DNA of 17,506 nt from JAXDLK01 sp034666665. GTDB lineage: Bacteria > Desulfobacterota > Binatia > JACPRU01. The stretch lies in NCBI GenBank assembly GCA_034666665.1, contig JAXDLK010000029.1:1-17506 (forward strand), read 5' to 3'. The notes beneath the pieces are model-generated. The model saw nothing but the letters and a program-made list of their open reading frames with translations. It was not told the origin of the DNA and ran no database searches. Made by a program: the position numbers and the translations under genes. Positions 1 through 7,089 of this stretch are shown here, one piece after another. The stretch's first letter is position 1, and every line of letters starts with the position of its first letter.

Positions 1-67
<67 letters not shown>

Positions 68-338
68 TCCGCGTATCCGCGCGAACGGAGGACCTGCTCT
101 AGCAGGCCGTTCCGGAACTGGCAAAGATCCATGAGTGAAGGCGACGGCATCCCGTTCGCCCCCGCGCGATACCTGTTCCACATACCTCCAAGCGCGTCAG
201 ACGCGGCAGCGACGGTCGTCACGTCACTTTTTTGCCGAAGCCGCCCTCTCGCACGACAGGTTCGACGGGTTATCCAACATAAGCAGGCGGTCTTTCCATC
301 CAACGAACCGGCATCCCGATTGCTTATACTTCCTCACA
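68..338. other. Intergenic region between divergent coaX and the pilin operon
   Basis: These 271 bases separate divergent genes and should carry both promoters. I see no convincing gene in them. Visible structure: a dyad at 93-106 (CCTGCT, two bases, AGCAGG), which could be an operator, and a run of six T at 228-233 without a good preceding hairpin. Reading frames crossing the region have mixed composition and no family resemblance. Confidence 0.5.
325..330 (+). promoter_or_regulatory. Candidate -10 element for the pilin operon
   Basis: TATACT (five of six matches to the sigma-70 -10 consensus) lies only eight bases before the ATG at 339. No recognisable -35 sits 16-18 bases upstream and no Shine-Dalgarno precedes the start. 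If the element is real, the transcript would begin at or next to the ATG, making it leaderless. The nine bases TTATACTTC at 324-332 recur at 7113-7121 upstream of prkA. Confidence 0.4.
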
Positions 339-788
339 ATGCACCAATCCTTGTGTACCAGACAGAACGGGTTCACGATTCTGGAGCTACTCATCGCCGT
401 CGTCATCATGTTCGTCATGGCCGCGTTCGCTCTGCCGAAGATGTCGGCAGCGATCGCCGCGCACCGGGTGATCGCGAGCGTGCGCACGACCGCGAGCCAT
501 GTGCGGCTGGTCCGCGCGACGGCGATCGGACGGAACGCGCCGGCGCGGCTGCAGCTGGTCCAGGGAGGGACGATCCTCGGGATACAGGTACTGAAGAACG
601 GCACCTGGACCACCACCGGATCGGAGATGCCTCTCGATCGTGGTGTCGTGGTCACCGCCACCCCGAATCCCGTCGTCTTCCAGCCCCAGGGCTCCGCACA
701 GTCTTCGGCGACGATCACCGTCACCGGCGAGACCGGCGCCAGGCGCGAGATCGCCGTCTCGATCCTCGGCTCCGTCGAGATCCATTGA
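339..788 (+). CDS. fimT: Type IV minor prepilin, FimT/GspH family
   Basis: This 149-residue protein has a class III prepilin signal: a ten-residue leader, Gly11, then FTILELLIAV with the conserved Glu at mature position 5 (residue 16). The hydrophobic helix continues to about residue 33 and a GspH/FimT-like beta-rich head follows. Such proteins are cleaved and N-methylated by the prepilin peptidase at the inner membrane and join the priming complex of a type IV pilus or type II secretion pseudopilus. The ATG at 339 is chosen because it gives a leader of normal length; in-frame starts further upstream would add an implausible 68-residue extension. TTG at 351 is an alternative start. It is first in an operon with pilV, whose GTG begins two bases after this stop. 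Confidence 0.85.
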   Translation: MHQSLCTRQNGFTILELLIAVVIMFVMAAFALPKMSAAIAAHRVIASVRTTASHVRLVRATAIGRNAPARLQLVQGGTILGIQVLKNGTWTTTGSEMPLDRGVVVTATPNPVVFQPQGSAQSSATITVTGETGARREIAVSILGSVEIH

Positions 789-789
789 A

Positions 790-1212
790 GTGAAGCGTTC
801 GAGCAATCGGTACGCGCGCCCTTCAGAGGCCGGCGCAACCTTGATCGAGGCGGTCGTGGCGATGTTGCTCTTCACCTTCGTCGTCCTCGGCTTCACGAAC
901 TCGGTCATCAACTCGGGCGTCACCGGCGATTCGAGCCGCCGCCGGGCGCAGGCGACGCTGCTCGCGATGGACATGGTCGAACGACTTCGGCCACTGGCGG
1001 CAGGCAGCGCGGAGCTGGTCCTCGGCACGCACGCGGACGGCAACAACCCGATCAACGGCAAGGGCAAGAAGGGCGGCCGCTACACCCGAACCTGGGAGAT
1101 CACCGAGGACGCTCCCCTTCCCGGAATGCTGCGGGTCGTCACCCGCGTCACGTGGCGCGATCCCGCCCGGACGCCCCGGGTATCGCTCGTGACCTACCTG
1201 GCACCCCGATGA
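790..1212 (+). CDS. pilV: Type IV pilus minor prepilin PilV-like
   Basis: A 140-residue prepilin: basic leader, Gly15, then ATLIEAVVAMLLF with Glu at mature position 5 (residue 20), followed by a long hydrophobic helix and a small head. Length, order and the TLIEAVVAM helix fit PilV, a minor pilin of the pilus-priming complex. The GTG start at 790 lies just after the upstream TGA (786-788), so translation is probably coupled. Earlier in-frame starts lie inside fimT and would give an untypical leader. The head contains a Gly/Lys-rich stretch around residues 80-95 (NGKGKKGG), probably a surface loop. The product is expected in the inner membrane before assembly. Confidence 0.8.
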   Translation: MKRSSNRYARPSEAGATLIEAVVAMLLFTFVVLGFTNSVINSGVTGDSSRRRAQATLLAMDMVERLRPLAAGSAELVLGTHADGNNPINGKGKKGGRYTRTWEITEDAPLPGMLRVVTRVTWRDPARTPRVSLVTYLAPR

Positions 1213-1847
1213 TCACACGCGCTGACGAATCCGGCTTCACGCTCGCCGAGCTGCTGGTCGCATGCGCGGTGTCGATGGTCGTGCTGATCGCCGGCTGGGG
1301 CTTCTACCTGACGCAGCTGCGCTCGCTCAGCGATCAGTCGGCGACGCTCGAGGCGACGGACAAGCTCCGCGGCGCGATGACCTTCCTGGCGCGCGAGGTA
1401 CGCTTCGCCGGGTACGATCCGCGCGCGGCTGCACTGGTGGCAGTCGGCGCCAAGGGCGTTCGCGACGCGCGCGGCGATCGCATGACCATCGAGTTCGACG
1501 CCGACGCCTCCGGCGGAATCGACGCGGACGCCACCGGACCGGCCGCGGAGTCGGTTCTCTACGCCTACGATTCCGCGAATCGCACGGTGCTCCGGACGGT
1601 CGCGGGGAGCACCGAGACCCTGGTCAGCGAGGTTTCGCCGGGTGGCCTGCTGCTCGAGTATCTCGACGCCGACGGCGCTGCCCTCCCGCTGGCGGGTACG
1701 CCCGCGGCGCTGTCCGCCGCGGACCGGGACCGCGTCGCCTTCGTTCGGGTGACGCTCTCGATCGAGGCCGTCGACACGCAGCGTTCGACCGTGCTCACCC
1801 AGACCATGGACGTGGCGCTCCGCAACCGGATCCTGGACCGCTTATGA
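1209..1847 (+). CDS. pilW: Type IV pilus minor prepilin PilW-like
   Basis: A 212-residue prepilin with an eight-residue leader, Gly9, and FTLAELLVACAVSMVVL, placing Glu at mature position 5 (residue 14). The following helix, with GAMTFLAREVRFAGYDP near residues 55-71, is typical of PilW, where the 'R.AGYDP' segment is common. The ATG overlaps the pilV stop as ATGA (1209-1212), which argues for coupled translation and fixes the start. The head is rich in Asp, Ala and Gly. PilW is thought to work with PilV, PilX and FimT in priming pilus assembly. A role in a type II secretion pseudopilus (GspJ) is possible, but the PilX-like neighbour favours a pilus. Confidence 0.82.
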   Translation: MITRADESGFTLAELLVACAVSMVVLIAGWGFYLTQLRSLSDQSATLEATDKLRGAMTFLAREVRFAGYDPRAAALVAVGAKGVRDARGDRMTIEFDADASGGIDADATGPAAESVLYAYDSANRTVLRTVAGSTETLVSEVSPGGLLLEYLDADGAALPLAGTPAALSAADRDRVAFVRVTLSIEAVDTQRSTVLTQTMDVALRNRILDRL

Positions 1848-2953
1848 AAACTCGACCGCTCTCTTCGCAGCGTGGGACGACCCTGGTGTCGATCCTGCTT
1901 CTCCTGTTCGCGATCCTGACACTCACCGTCGGCGGGCTGATCGCGGTCGGGTCGGACATGAAGATCTCGAACAACTATCAGACCGGCTTCCAGGCGCTCC
2001 TCGCTGCCGAGGCGGGCGTGCTCCACGCCAAGGAGTTCGTCGACGACATGGGCGTGGTGAGCTTCGCGAGCGACGTGGTCACGCCTTGGTCCACGCTCTT
2101 CGGCACCGGATCCCGTACCATCCCCGAGACCTCCGGAGTCACGTACCAGGTGTCGATGGCGAACGACCCCTTCGATACCGCCCGCTACGTGCTGGTGAAC
2201 GCGGTCGGGAAGGCGCTCAACGAGTCCGAGCGTTCGATCCAGGTACGCCTCGAGCGCGATCGGGTCTTCTCGCCCGGTGCCGTCTATCTCCCCGCCTTGA
2301 ACGTCGATACCACGTTCAACGGCAACGCCTTCCTGATCGACGGCCACGACACGAACCTCGACGGCAGCCACAACACGGAGCCCGGCAGCGACGTCCCGGG
2401 CATCGGCACGCCGGATCCGGACACCGCGGAAGAGGTGGCGGACACCCTCAGCTCCGGACAGCGTGACAACGTGATCGGTGACGGCGGCATCCCGAGTGTC
2501 TTCCGCGCTGCGGGACCGAGCAGCCAGAGCGTCACCACCACGATCGCGCCGAACATGCTGTCGCAGCCGGGAGTGGTGACGAACCCCGGCCTCAGCGGCA
2601 ACGACGTCTTCGGCACGATCGCCCATCCGCAGATCACCCACTTCACCAACGACCTGACGATCAACGGCAACCTGTCTGGCGTCGGCATCCTCATCGTCGA
2701 CCAGGGTCTCCGGATCAACGGCAGCGCGAGCTTCGTCGGCTTGATCATCGTCCGCGGAACCACCGAGATCACCAGCGTCTCCGGAAACGCGACGATCCTC
2801 GGCGCGCTGTGGACGACCGACCTCCAGCTCTCCGTCTCGGGAAGCGCGAGCGTCACGTACTCGAGCCAAGCGCTGGAGCTCGCGAACGCGATCCAGCCCG
2901 GCGAGAAGCTCCTCCCGGAGCGTGTGAAGATCGTCTACTGGAAGGAAACATGA
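1844..2953 (+). CDS. pilX: Type IV pilus assembly protein PilX-like, with beta-rich C-terminal domain
   Basis: This 369-residue protein starts at an ATG overlapping the pilW stop (ATGA, 1844-1847). A ten-residue leader and Gly11 precede TTLVSILLLLFAILTLTVGG; mature position 5 is Ser rather than Glu, as is usual for the PilX_N/GspK group. The AGVLHAKEF segment near residue 50 is also PilX-like. At more than twice the length of a classical PilX, it carries a large extra region. Residues of roughly 265-345 hold repeated short hydrophobic strands separated by Gly/Asn/Ser turns (INGNLSGVGILIVDQG, INGSASFVGLIIVRG, SGNATILGALW), resembling a bactofilin-like or other parallel beta-solenoid. An Asp/Asn/Gly-rich segment (DGHDTNLDGSHN, about residues 166-177) could bind calcium. 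It may sit at the pilus tip. Confidence 0.75.
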   Translation: MKTRPLSSQRGTTLVSILLLLFAILTLTVGGLIAVGSDMKISNNYQTGFQALLAAEAGVLHAKEFVDDMGVVSFASDVVTPWSTLFGTGSRTIPETSGVTYQVSMANDPFDTARYVLVNAVGKALNESERSIQVRLERDRVFSPGAVYLPALNVDTTFNGNAFLIDGHDTNLDGSHNTEPGSDVPGIGTPDPDTAEEVADTLSSGQRDNVIGDGGIPSVFRAAGPSSQSVTTTIAPNMLSQPGVVTNPGLSGNDVFGTIAHPQITHFTNDLTINGNLSGVGILIVDQGLRINGSASFVGLIIVRGTTEITSVSGNATILGALWTTDLQLSVSGSASVTYSSQALELANAIQPGEKLLPERVKIVYWKET

Positions 2954-2957
2954 CCCG

Positions 2958-3488
2958 ATGAAGCGCCTGATCGTCTTCGCCGTCTTCGCCATGCTGGCGG
3001 CACCGCCGTTCGCGGCGGCATACTTCGAGCTCGACCTCGCGAACGGCGGCAAGATGTTCGCCGATACGTACCGCCAACAGGGCACCGAGCTGCTGCTCTT
3101 TCGCGGATCCGGAACGGTGCGCGTGAACCGCGCGGACGTGACGGCGATCCGCGAGCACGAAGGGCGTCTCGGCGAGGCGACCAGCGGGAAGTCGGTCGCA
3201 CCGCCGCCCGCGAAGGAGTCGCCAGCGGCCGCGGCGAAGGTCCCGGCGGCGGAAGCCCCCACGACGGAGCCGCAGGCCGCGTCCGCGCCGACGACGAACG
3301 CCACGACGCCGGGCGACCTCCGCGAGCGCGAGACCGCGCTCACGCGCGACCTCATCCTCGGTTATCGCGACCGACTCTTCGCTCAGAACCGCGGCGACGA
3401 TCCCAAGTCGATCGAGAAGCTCGAGAAGAAGCTCGACGGCCTGAAGCAGCAGCGCGACGGCGTTCGCAAGGAGCTCGGCGGATCCTGA
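2958..3488 (+). CDS. Secreted small beta-domain/coiled-coil protein, pilin operon
   Basis: I do not recognise a named family. The 176-residue product has a clear signal peptide (KR, then IVFAVFAMLAAPPFAAA; cleavage near residues 21-22). Residues 22-66 alternate hydrophobic and polar residues around NGG and GSG turns and end in VNRADVTAIRE, a pattern typical of a small beta-barrel. Residues 78-118 are a Pro/Ala/Thr linker, and residues 120-173 are a charged helix likely to form a coiled coil (IEKLEKKLDGLKQQRDGVRK). It starts four bases after pilX, so it is surely in the same operon, in the position where pilY1 or another accessory gene often sits. A periplasmic role beside the pilus machinery is inferred. 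It is convergent with the Rrf2 gene. Confidence 0.75.
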   Translation: MKRLIVFAVFAMLAAPPFAAAYFELDLANGGKMFADTYRQQGTELLLFRGSGTVRVNRADVTAIREHEGRLGEATSGKSVAPPPAKESPAAAAKVPAAEAPTTEPQAASAPTTNATTPGDLRERETALTRDLILGYRDRLFAQNRGDDPKSIEKLEKKLDGLKQQRDGVRKELGGS

Positions 3489-3512
3489 GCCGCGGAAAAG
3501 CCGACTCCGCCG
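3476..3512. terminator. Weak inverted repeat between convergent genes
   Basis: CGGCGGA (3476-3482) can pair with TCCGCCG (3506-3512), enclosing 23 bases that include the stop of the secreted coiled-coil gene. The 24-base gap between the convergent genes leaves little other room for a terminator. The long loop and lack of a T-run make this weak. Confidence 0.25.
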
Positions 3513-3968
3513 TCAGATGTGGAACATCATCGCCTTGTTCCGCGACGCAGCGGTCCGGCGGTGCTCGTCGAGAATGTCGGCGACGGTCGCTCGATCGACG
3601 ATGTCGGTGACGGCGTCCCGCACACGTTTCCACAGCGGAAAGTAGCCGCAGTCGCCGTCGAGATCGCACTTCTCGCCGAGCGCCTCGTTGACGCAGTGAA
3701 ACGGCGCGATCGGGCCGTCCACCAGGCGCACGACCTCGCCGACGGTGATCTTCCGTGGCGAGCGCGCGAGCAGGTAGCCGCCGTCGGGTCCTTGTCGGCT
3801 TTGCACCATCCGCGCCTGCTTCAGCTGAACCAGCAGATTGGCGAGAAAGTTCTTCGGGATCCGTTGCCGGCGGGCGATCTCCTCGATCCGCACGGGTCGC
3901 TCGTCACCGCGGTCGGCGAGCTCGAGGAGCGCGCGGAGCGCGTACTCGCAGCGGCGCGAAACCTTCAC
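3513..3968 (-). CDS. Rrf2-family transcriptional regulator with three Cys (probable Fe-S sensor)
   Basis: The 151-residue product opens with MKVSRRCEYALRALLELA, the standard Rrf2 first helix, including Glu8, the position of the non-Cys cluster ligand in NsrR. The winged helix-turn-helix spans about residues 25-70, with recognition around IPKNFLANLLVQLK and wing PDGGYLLAR. Cys92, Cys101 and Cys107 fall where IscR/NsrR carry their [Fe-S] ligands, but the spacing is C-x8-C-x5-C instead of C-x5-C-x5-C. The family senses iron-sulphur status, nitric oxide or redox state. The GTG start at 3968 gives the canonical N-terminus. It is divergent from the receiver gene, 188 bases away, so it may control that gene and itself. 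The specific signal is unknown. Confidence 0.88.
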   Translation of the reverse strand: MKVSRRCEYALRALLELADRGDERPVRIEEIARRQRIPKNFLANLLVQLKQARMVQSRQGPDGGYLLARSPRKITVGEVVRLVDGPIAPFHCVNEALGEKCDLDGDCGYFPLWKRVRDAVTDIVDRATVADILDEHRRTAASRNKAMMFHI

Positions 3969-3974
3969 GGGCCG

Positions 3975-3980
3975 ATGCTA
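3975..3980 (-). promoter_or_regulatory. Candidate -10 element for the Rrf2 gene
   Basis: On the minus strand TAGCAT lies six bases upstream of the GTG at 3968. No Shine-Dalgarno precedes that start. TTCGCG lies 17 bases further upstream but is a poor -35. The same hexamer occurs nine bases before the start of the TPR gene at 16586. A leaderless transcript is inferred. Confidence 0.3.
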
Positions 3981-4145
3981 GCCGATCGGCCGCGGATCGC
4001 GAAGGCGCTCGCCCGAGCGTCCACGCCGGCCGAAGCAAAACTGTACCTCGGTTCGCACTTTCTTGTTCCCGCGGACCCGCCGCAGACCGATTTCATCCGG
4101 GATTGCATCGTGAGCGCCGGTGGCACGTCCGGTGCTTCGACGCCC

Positions 4146-4150
4146 GGAGG
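4146..4150 (+). promoter_or_regulatory. Strong ribosome binding site for the receiver gene
   Basis: GGAGG lies six bases before the ATG at 4157. It selects this start over the in-frame upstream extension, which would cross the whole divergent intergenic region. Confidence 0.7.
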
Positions 4151-4156
4151 CACTGC

Positions 4157-4528
4157 ATGCCCAAGCGGGTCCTGATCGTGGAAGACGACGCCCCCACGCG
4201 CCGGCTGCTCACCGACTTTCTCAAGATGAACGGGTTCACCCCGCTCGCGGTCGGATCCGGCGAGGAGGCGCTTCCGCTCGCCGAAGGCCAGCAGCCCAAC
4301 CTCATCATCCTCGACATCGGCCTGCCCGGCATGGACGGCTGGGAGATCCTGCGGCGACTGCAGTCCTCCGCCGGCACCGCGAGCATCCCGATCGTGATGC
4401 TCACCTGTTACGACGCGGTCGAGGATCTGATCCGGGCCTACTCCTTCGGCGCCACGTACTTCATCGCGAAACCCTACAACCAAGAAGAGCTCCTGCGAGG
4501 CATGCGCATGGCGCTCGCCCAAGTGTAG
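4157..4528 (+). CDS. Stand-alone response regulator receiver (CheY-like)
   Basis: The 123 residues form one complete receiver domain and nothing else. The acidic pair Asp10/Asp11 follows VLIVE, the phospho-acceptor is Asp53 in LIILDIGLPGMDGWE, the switch Thr83 ends IPIVMLT, and the conserved Lys105 is in FIAKPYN. All residues needed for Mg-dependent phosphotransfer are present. There is no DNA-binding or enzymatic output domain, so it must act by binding a partner or by relaying phosphate, as CheY or DivK do. The histidine kinase gene starts six bases downstream in the same operon and is the likely phosphodonor. The start is fixed by a strong GGAGG. Confidence 0.9.
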   Translation: MPKRVLIVEDDAPTRRLLTDFLKMNGFTPLAVGSGEEALPLAEGQQPNLIILDIGLPGMDGWEILRRLQSSAGTASIPIVMLTCYDAVEDLIRAYSFGATYFIAKPYNQEELLRGMRMALAQV

Positions 4529-4534
4529 GGAGCC

Positions 4535-5893
4535 GTGGAGGCCGGGCTCCGTGAGGTCGCCGGGCAGCGCCTTCCGGCTCTCAGCCTGCTCGCGCTCCTC
4601 TGCTTGCTGGAGATCGCGATCGAGCACGGCGGATCGCGTATCCTGCTCGTGCTCGGACCGTTGCCGATCGCCGTGTCGCTGGCGACGGCGGCGGCGCTGC
4701 GCATCCCCGCGCTCCATCGCCGCGCCGGCGAGCTCGCGGCCGCATGCCTCATCGTCCTCGCTGTCGCCGCCGCGTGCTCCGCGGCCGCAGCAGGCTCTCT
4801 GGCGCGGACGCCGCTCGACCTCGCGGTGCTCGCGCTCGTCGGCGCGGCGGTCTTCCCCTTGGGTGCCCGGACGCAGGCGGCGATCGCGGCAGCGCTCCTG
4901 ACGGTCGCGCTCCTCGCCCTTCGCTTCGTTCCGGGACCCGCCTCGGCGCAGGGCACCGAGTCGGTGGTGGCGATCGTCAGCCTGATGACGGCGCTCGGCG
5001 CCTCGACGTTCGTCGCCGCGGCGACGCGCGCCCACGTCGACGAGAGCCTGCGGCTGTCGGGAGACGCCGTTCGCCGCTCGACGGCGCTCGCGCGCCGGGT
5101 CGAGGCGGCCGATCGCGAGCTCGAGCGGCGAGGCTTGGCTCTCGAGCGAGCGCTCGAAGAGGCGGAGAAGGCGAACGTCGCCAAAGCACGCTTCGTCGGC
5201 GGCATGTCGCACGAGCTCCGCACACCGCTGAATGCGATCCTCGGCTTCGCCCGCATGCTGCTCGACGATGCCGGCGGCCCCTTGCAGCCGAAGCAGCGCG
5301 ACTACTTGGGCGAGATCGTCGTCGCCGCAGGCCACCTTTTGCGCAAGGTGGAGGGAGTCCTGCTGCACGCGCGGGTCGAGGGGGACGGCGATCCGTTGCA
5401 GCGCTGCGACATCCCGATCGACCTGCTCGCCGCAGCGGCGGTGCGTCACGCTGCTCTCGATGCCGCGGGCAAGGGCATCACGCTCCATTCGCCCGCCCCG
5501 ACGGGCATCCACGTCACCGGGGATCGAACGCGCCTCTTGCAGGTGTTCTTGAACCTGCTCTCGAACGCGATCCGCTTCACCCCCGAAGGCGGGCACGTCG
5601 GCATCGAGCTCGCCGACGGCGGCGACCGGGTGAGCCTCGTCGTCTGGGATCACGGCATCGGCGTCGCCGCCGCCGATCGCGACCGGATCTTCCTCCCGTT
5701 CGAGCAGGTCGCGGGTGCGACACGCACCGCGGAGAAGGGCACCGGACTCGGTCTCGCCAACTGCAAGCGCTTGATCGAGGTGCACGGCGGGTCGATCTCC
5801 CTCGACAGCGCTACCGGCCGCGGCAGCCGTTTCGTGGTGTCGCTGCCGAAGCGGCCCGACATCGCCGACGGGTTCGGCGCCGACGCGAAGTGA
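4535..5893 (+). CDS. Membrane sensor histidine kinase
   Basis: The 452-residue product has about six hydrophobic segments in residues 13-163 (near 13-30, 35-57, 66-88, 93-110, 113-131, 142-163), with only short loops, so it may sense a membrane or intracellular signal. Residues 165-215 are a charged coiled-coil linker. The HisKA domain has the H-box MSHELRTPLNAILGF with phospho-acceptor His226. The ATPase domain has the N-box NLLSNAIRF (Asn344), the DHGIGV box (Asp372) and GTGLGLAN (402-409). It has no extracellular sensor, PAS or receiver domain. The GTG start is six bases after the receiver stop, with GGGAG just upstream. It is the probable cognate kinase of that receiver. Confidence 0.88.
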   Translation: MEAGLREVAGQRLPALSLLALLCLLEIAIEHGGSRILLVLGPLPIAVSLATAAALRIPALHRRAGELAAACLIVLAVAAACSAAAAGSLARTPLDLAVLALVGAAVFPLGARTQAAIAAALLTVALLALRFVPGPASAQGTESVVAIVSLMTALGASTFVAAATRAHVDESLRLSGDAVRRSTALARRVEAADRELERRGLALERALEEAEKANVAKARFVGGMSHELRTPLNAILGFARMLLDDAGGPLQPKQRDYLGEIVVAAGHLLRKVEGVLLHARVEGDGDPLQRCDIPIDLLAAAAVRHAALDAAGKGITLHSPAPTGIHVTGDRTRLLQVFLNLLSNAIRFTPEGGHVGIELADGGDRVSLVVWDHGIGVAAADRDRIFLPFEQVAGATRTAEKGTGLGLANCKRLIEVHGGSISLDSATGRGSRFVVSLPKRPDIADGFGADAK

Positions 5894-5908
5894 CCCGCTC
5901 CGAACCGG

Positions 5909-5939
5909 CGAGGAGCATCTTGGCCGCCCGAGCTCCTCG
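5909..5939. terminator. Hairpin after the kinase gene
   Basis: CGAGGAGC (5909-5916) is perfectly complementary to GCTCCTCG (5932-5939) across a 15-base loop, starting 15 bases after the kinase stop. No T-run follows, so termination would be weak or Rho-assisted. Confidence 0.35.
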
Positions 5940-5993
5940 GCGAGGGAGCATGGCCCGGAGGCGCCGCGTCAGGGTGCGCGCCGGTGAGCGCGG

Positions 5994-6021
5994 TTGACAC
6001 CGAGCCCGTGTCTGGCAGAAC
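5994..6021 (+). promoter_or_regulatory. Candidate sigma-70 promoter for the glycoside hydrolase
   Basis: A perfect -35 TTGACA lies at 5994-5999. The best -10 is CAGAAC at 6016-6021 after a 16-base spacer, matching the consensus poorly (three of six). The start at 6042 follows at a sensible distance, with GAGG at 6029-6032. The perfect -35 in an otherwise GC-rich gap is the main argument. Confidence 0.4.
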
Positions 6022-6041
6022 GACGCGCGAGGTTCCGCTCC

Positions 6042-7040
6042 ATGACAATCGTCCGTCGTACGCTGCGCGCGCTCGCGGCCGTTGCGCTGATCGTCGTCGG
6101 CGGCTGCGGCCTCGCCGAGGACGCGAAAAGCCTCGGCGAGATCGTCTTCGGCGACCGCGGCTCGATTCCGCGCGACGAGCTCGGCGTGCAGAACGAGTTC
6201 GTGCCGAACCCGAAGGGCAACGCACCGGCGCAGGCGCAGGACATCCGCAGCCACCTCGGGGTCAGGCACATCCGCACGACGTTCTTCTTCGACGAGAGCT
6301 ACCTCGCCTCGGAAGGCGCGCGTCCGAACTTCGCGCGCTTCGACGCGATCGTCGGCGCCATTCCCGCGGACACGGACCTGCTGCCGATCCTCGCCTACGC
6401 TCCCCGCTGGCTCGCGAACCGACCGGACTGGAAGCAGGTGTTCGTGAACCGCTACGTGATCCCGGTGGTCGAGCGCTACGCCGGCAACGGAGCGATCGCC
6501 GGCTGGGAGATCTGGAACGAGCCGGACGGCTTCTGCAACGGACGAGGCGGCGCGCCTGCGGGCGTCCTCGACTGTAGCGCCGACGATTACGTCGACCTCG
6601 TGCGGCGCGTGGTTCCCGCGATCCGCGAGCGGAGCGGAGCACCGATCGTGGGCGCGGCGACGACCAGCATCAACCAGAGCTTCCCGGATCACTTCGATTA
6701 CAACAAACGGATGGTGCGCGCGGGTCTGCTGCAGTTCGTCGACGTGTACAACATCCACTGGTACGGCGAGCAGTTCGAGAAGCTGACCGTGGGCGGCATC
6801 GCCGACTTCCTCGACGGCACCGGCAAGGCGATCTGGTGCACCGAAAGCGGCGACCGCGGTTCCGAGCGCCAGCTCGACCACGCCGGGAACGTCTTTCCCG
6901 TCCTCGACGATCAGATCCGCCGGCTCGATCGGATCTACATCTATACGTACTTCGATGGCGGCGCGCCCGAGAACACCTTCGGGCTGGTGGCGGGCAACGG
7001 CGCCGAATCCGATCTCTATCGATTCCTCGCCGGCGAGTAG
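6042..7040 (+). CDS. Lipoprotein glycoside hydrolase, clan GH-A (GH5/GH39-like)
   Basis: The 332-residue product has a lipoprotein signal: basic start, hydrophobic LRALAAVALIVV, then GGC with Cys22 as the lipidation site. The body reads as a TIM-barrel retaining glycosidase. WEIWNEPDG provides Asn159-Glu160, the acid/base pair of clan GH-A; HWYG at 239-242 is a usual substrate-site strand; and AIWCTESG places Glu268 as the likely nucleophile. Length is near normal for a single barrel, with no carbohydrate-binding module. It probably trims a beta-linked glycan at the cell envelope. PslG-like GH39 enzymes that act on exopolysaccharide are a structural analogy, but the substrate is unknown. It appears monocistronic, with hairpins on both sides. 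The ATG at 6042 is chosen because it gives the signal peptide and has GAGG nine bases upstream. Confidence 0.8.
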   Translation: MTIVRRTLRALAAVALIVVGGCGLAEDAKSLGEIVFGDRGSIPRDELGVQNEFVPNPKGNAPAQAQDIRSHLGVRHIRTTFFFDESYLASEGARPNFARFDAIVGAIPADTDLLPILAYAPRWLANRPDWKQVFVNRYVIPVVERYAGNGAIAGWEIWNEPDGFCNGRGGAPAGVLDCSADDYVDLVRRVVPAIRERSGAPIVGAATTSINQSFPDHFDYNKRMVRAGLLQFVDVYNIHWYGEQFEKLTVGGIADFLDGTGKAIWCTESGDRGSERQLDHAGNVFPVLDDQIRRLDRIYIYTYFDGGAPENTFGLVAGNGAESDLYRFLAGE

Positions 7041-7059
7041 AGGACGCGCGACGCCGCAC

Positions 7060-7080
7060 CCGTCGTTCGCGAACGGACGG
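7060..7080 (+). terminator. Hairpin terminator after the glycoside hydrolase
   Basis: CCGTC (7060-7064) followed by GTTC pairs with GAAC then GACGG (7076-7080), with one bulged G at 7075 and a tight GC turn at 7069-7070. It starts 20 bases after the stop. No T-tract follows directly, so strength is uncertain. Confidence 0.4.
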
Positions 7081-7089
7081 CGAGGCGGG

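Noticed and set aside
211..233. Possible terminator ending in six T
   Set aside because: The preceding inverted repeat (GACG, two bases, CGTC) is too short with too small a loop, and no plus-strand gene ends upstream.
1565..3355. Long minus-strand open frame opposite the pilin operon
   Set aside because: It is a mirror of GC-rich codon bias opposite four recognisable prepilin-operon genes; the translation has no domain pattern.
3965..5785. Long minus-strand open frame opposite the receiver and kinase
   Set aside because: Same effect of high third-position GC; the plus strand holds complete signalling motifs, while the minus translation is low-complexity Arg/Glu/Asp.
5994..6041. N-terminal extension of the glycoside hydrolase from a TTG start
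   Set aside because: The TTG is the first half of a perfect -35 TTGACA, and the extension would bury the lipoprotein signal; the ATG at 6042 has a ribosome binding site.
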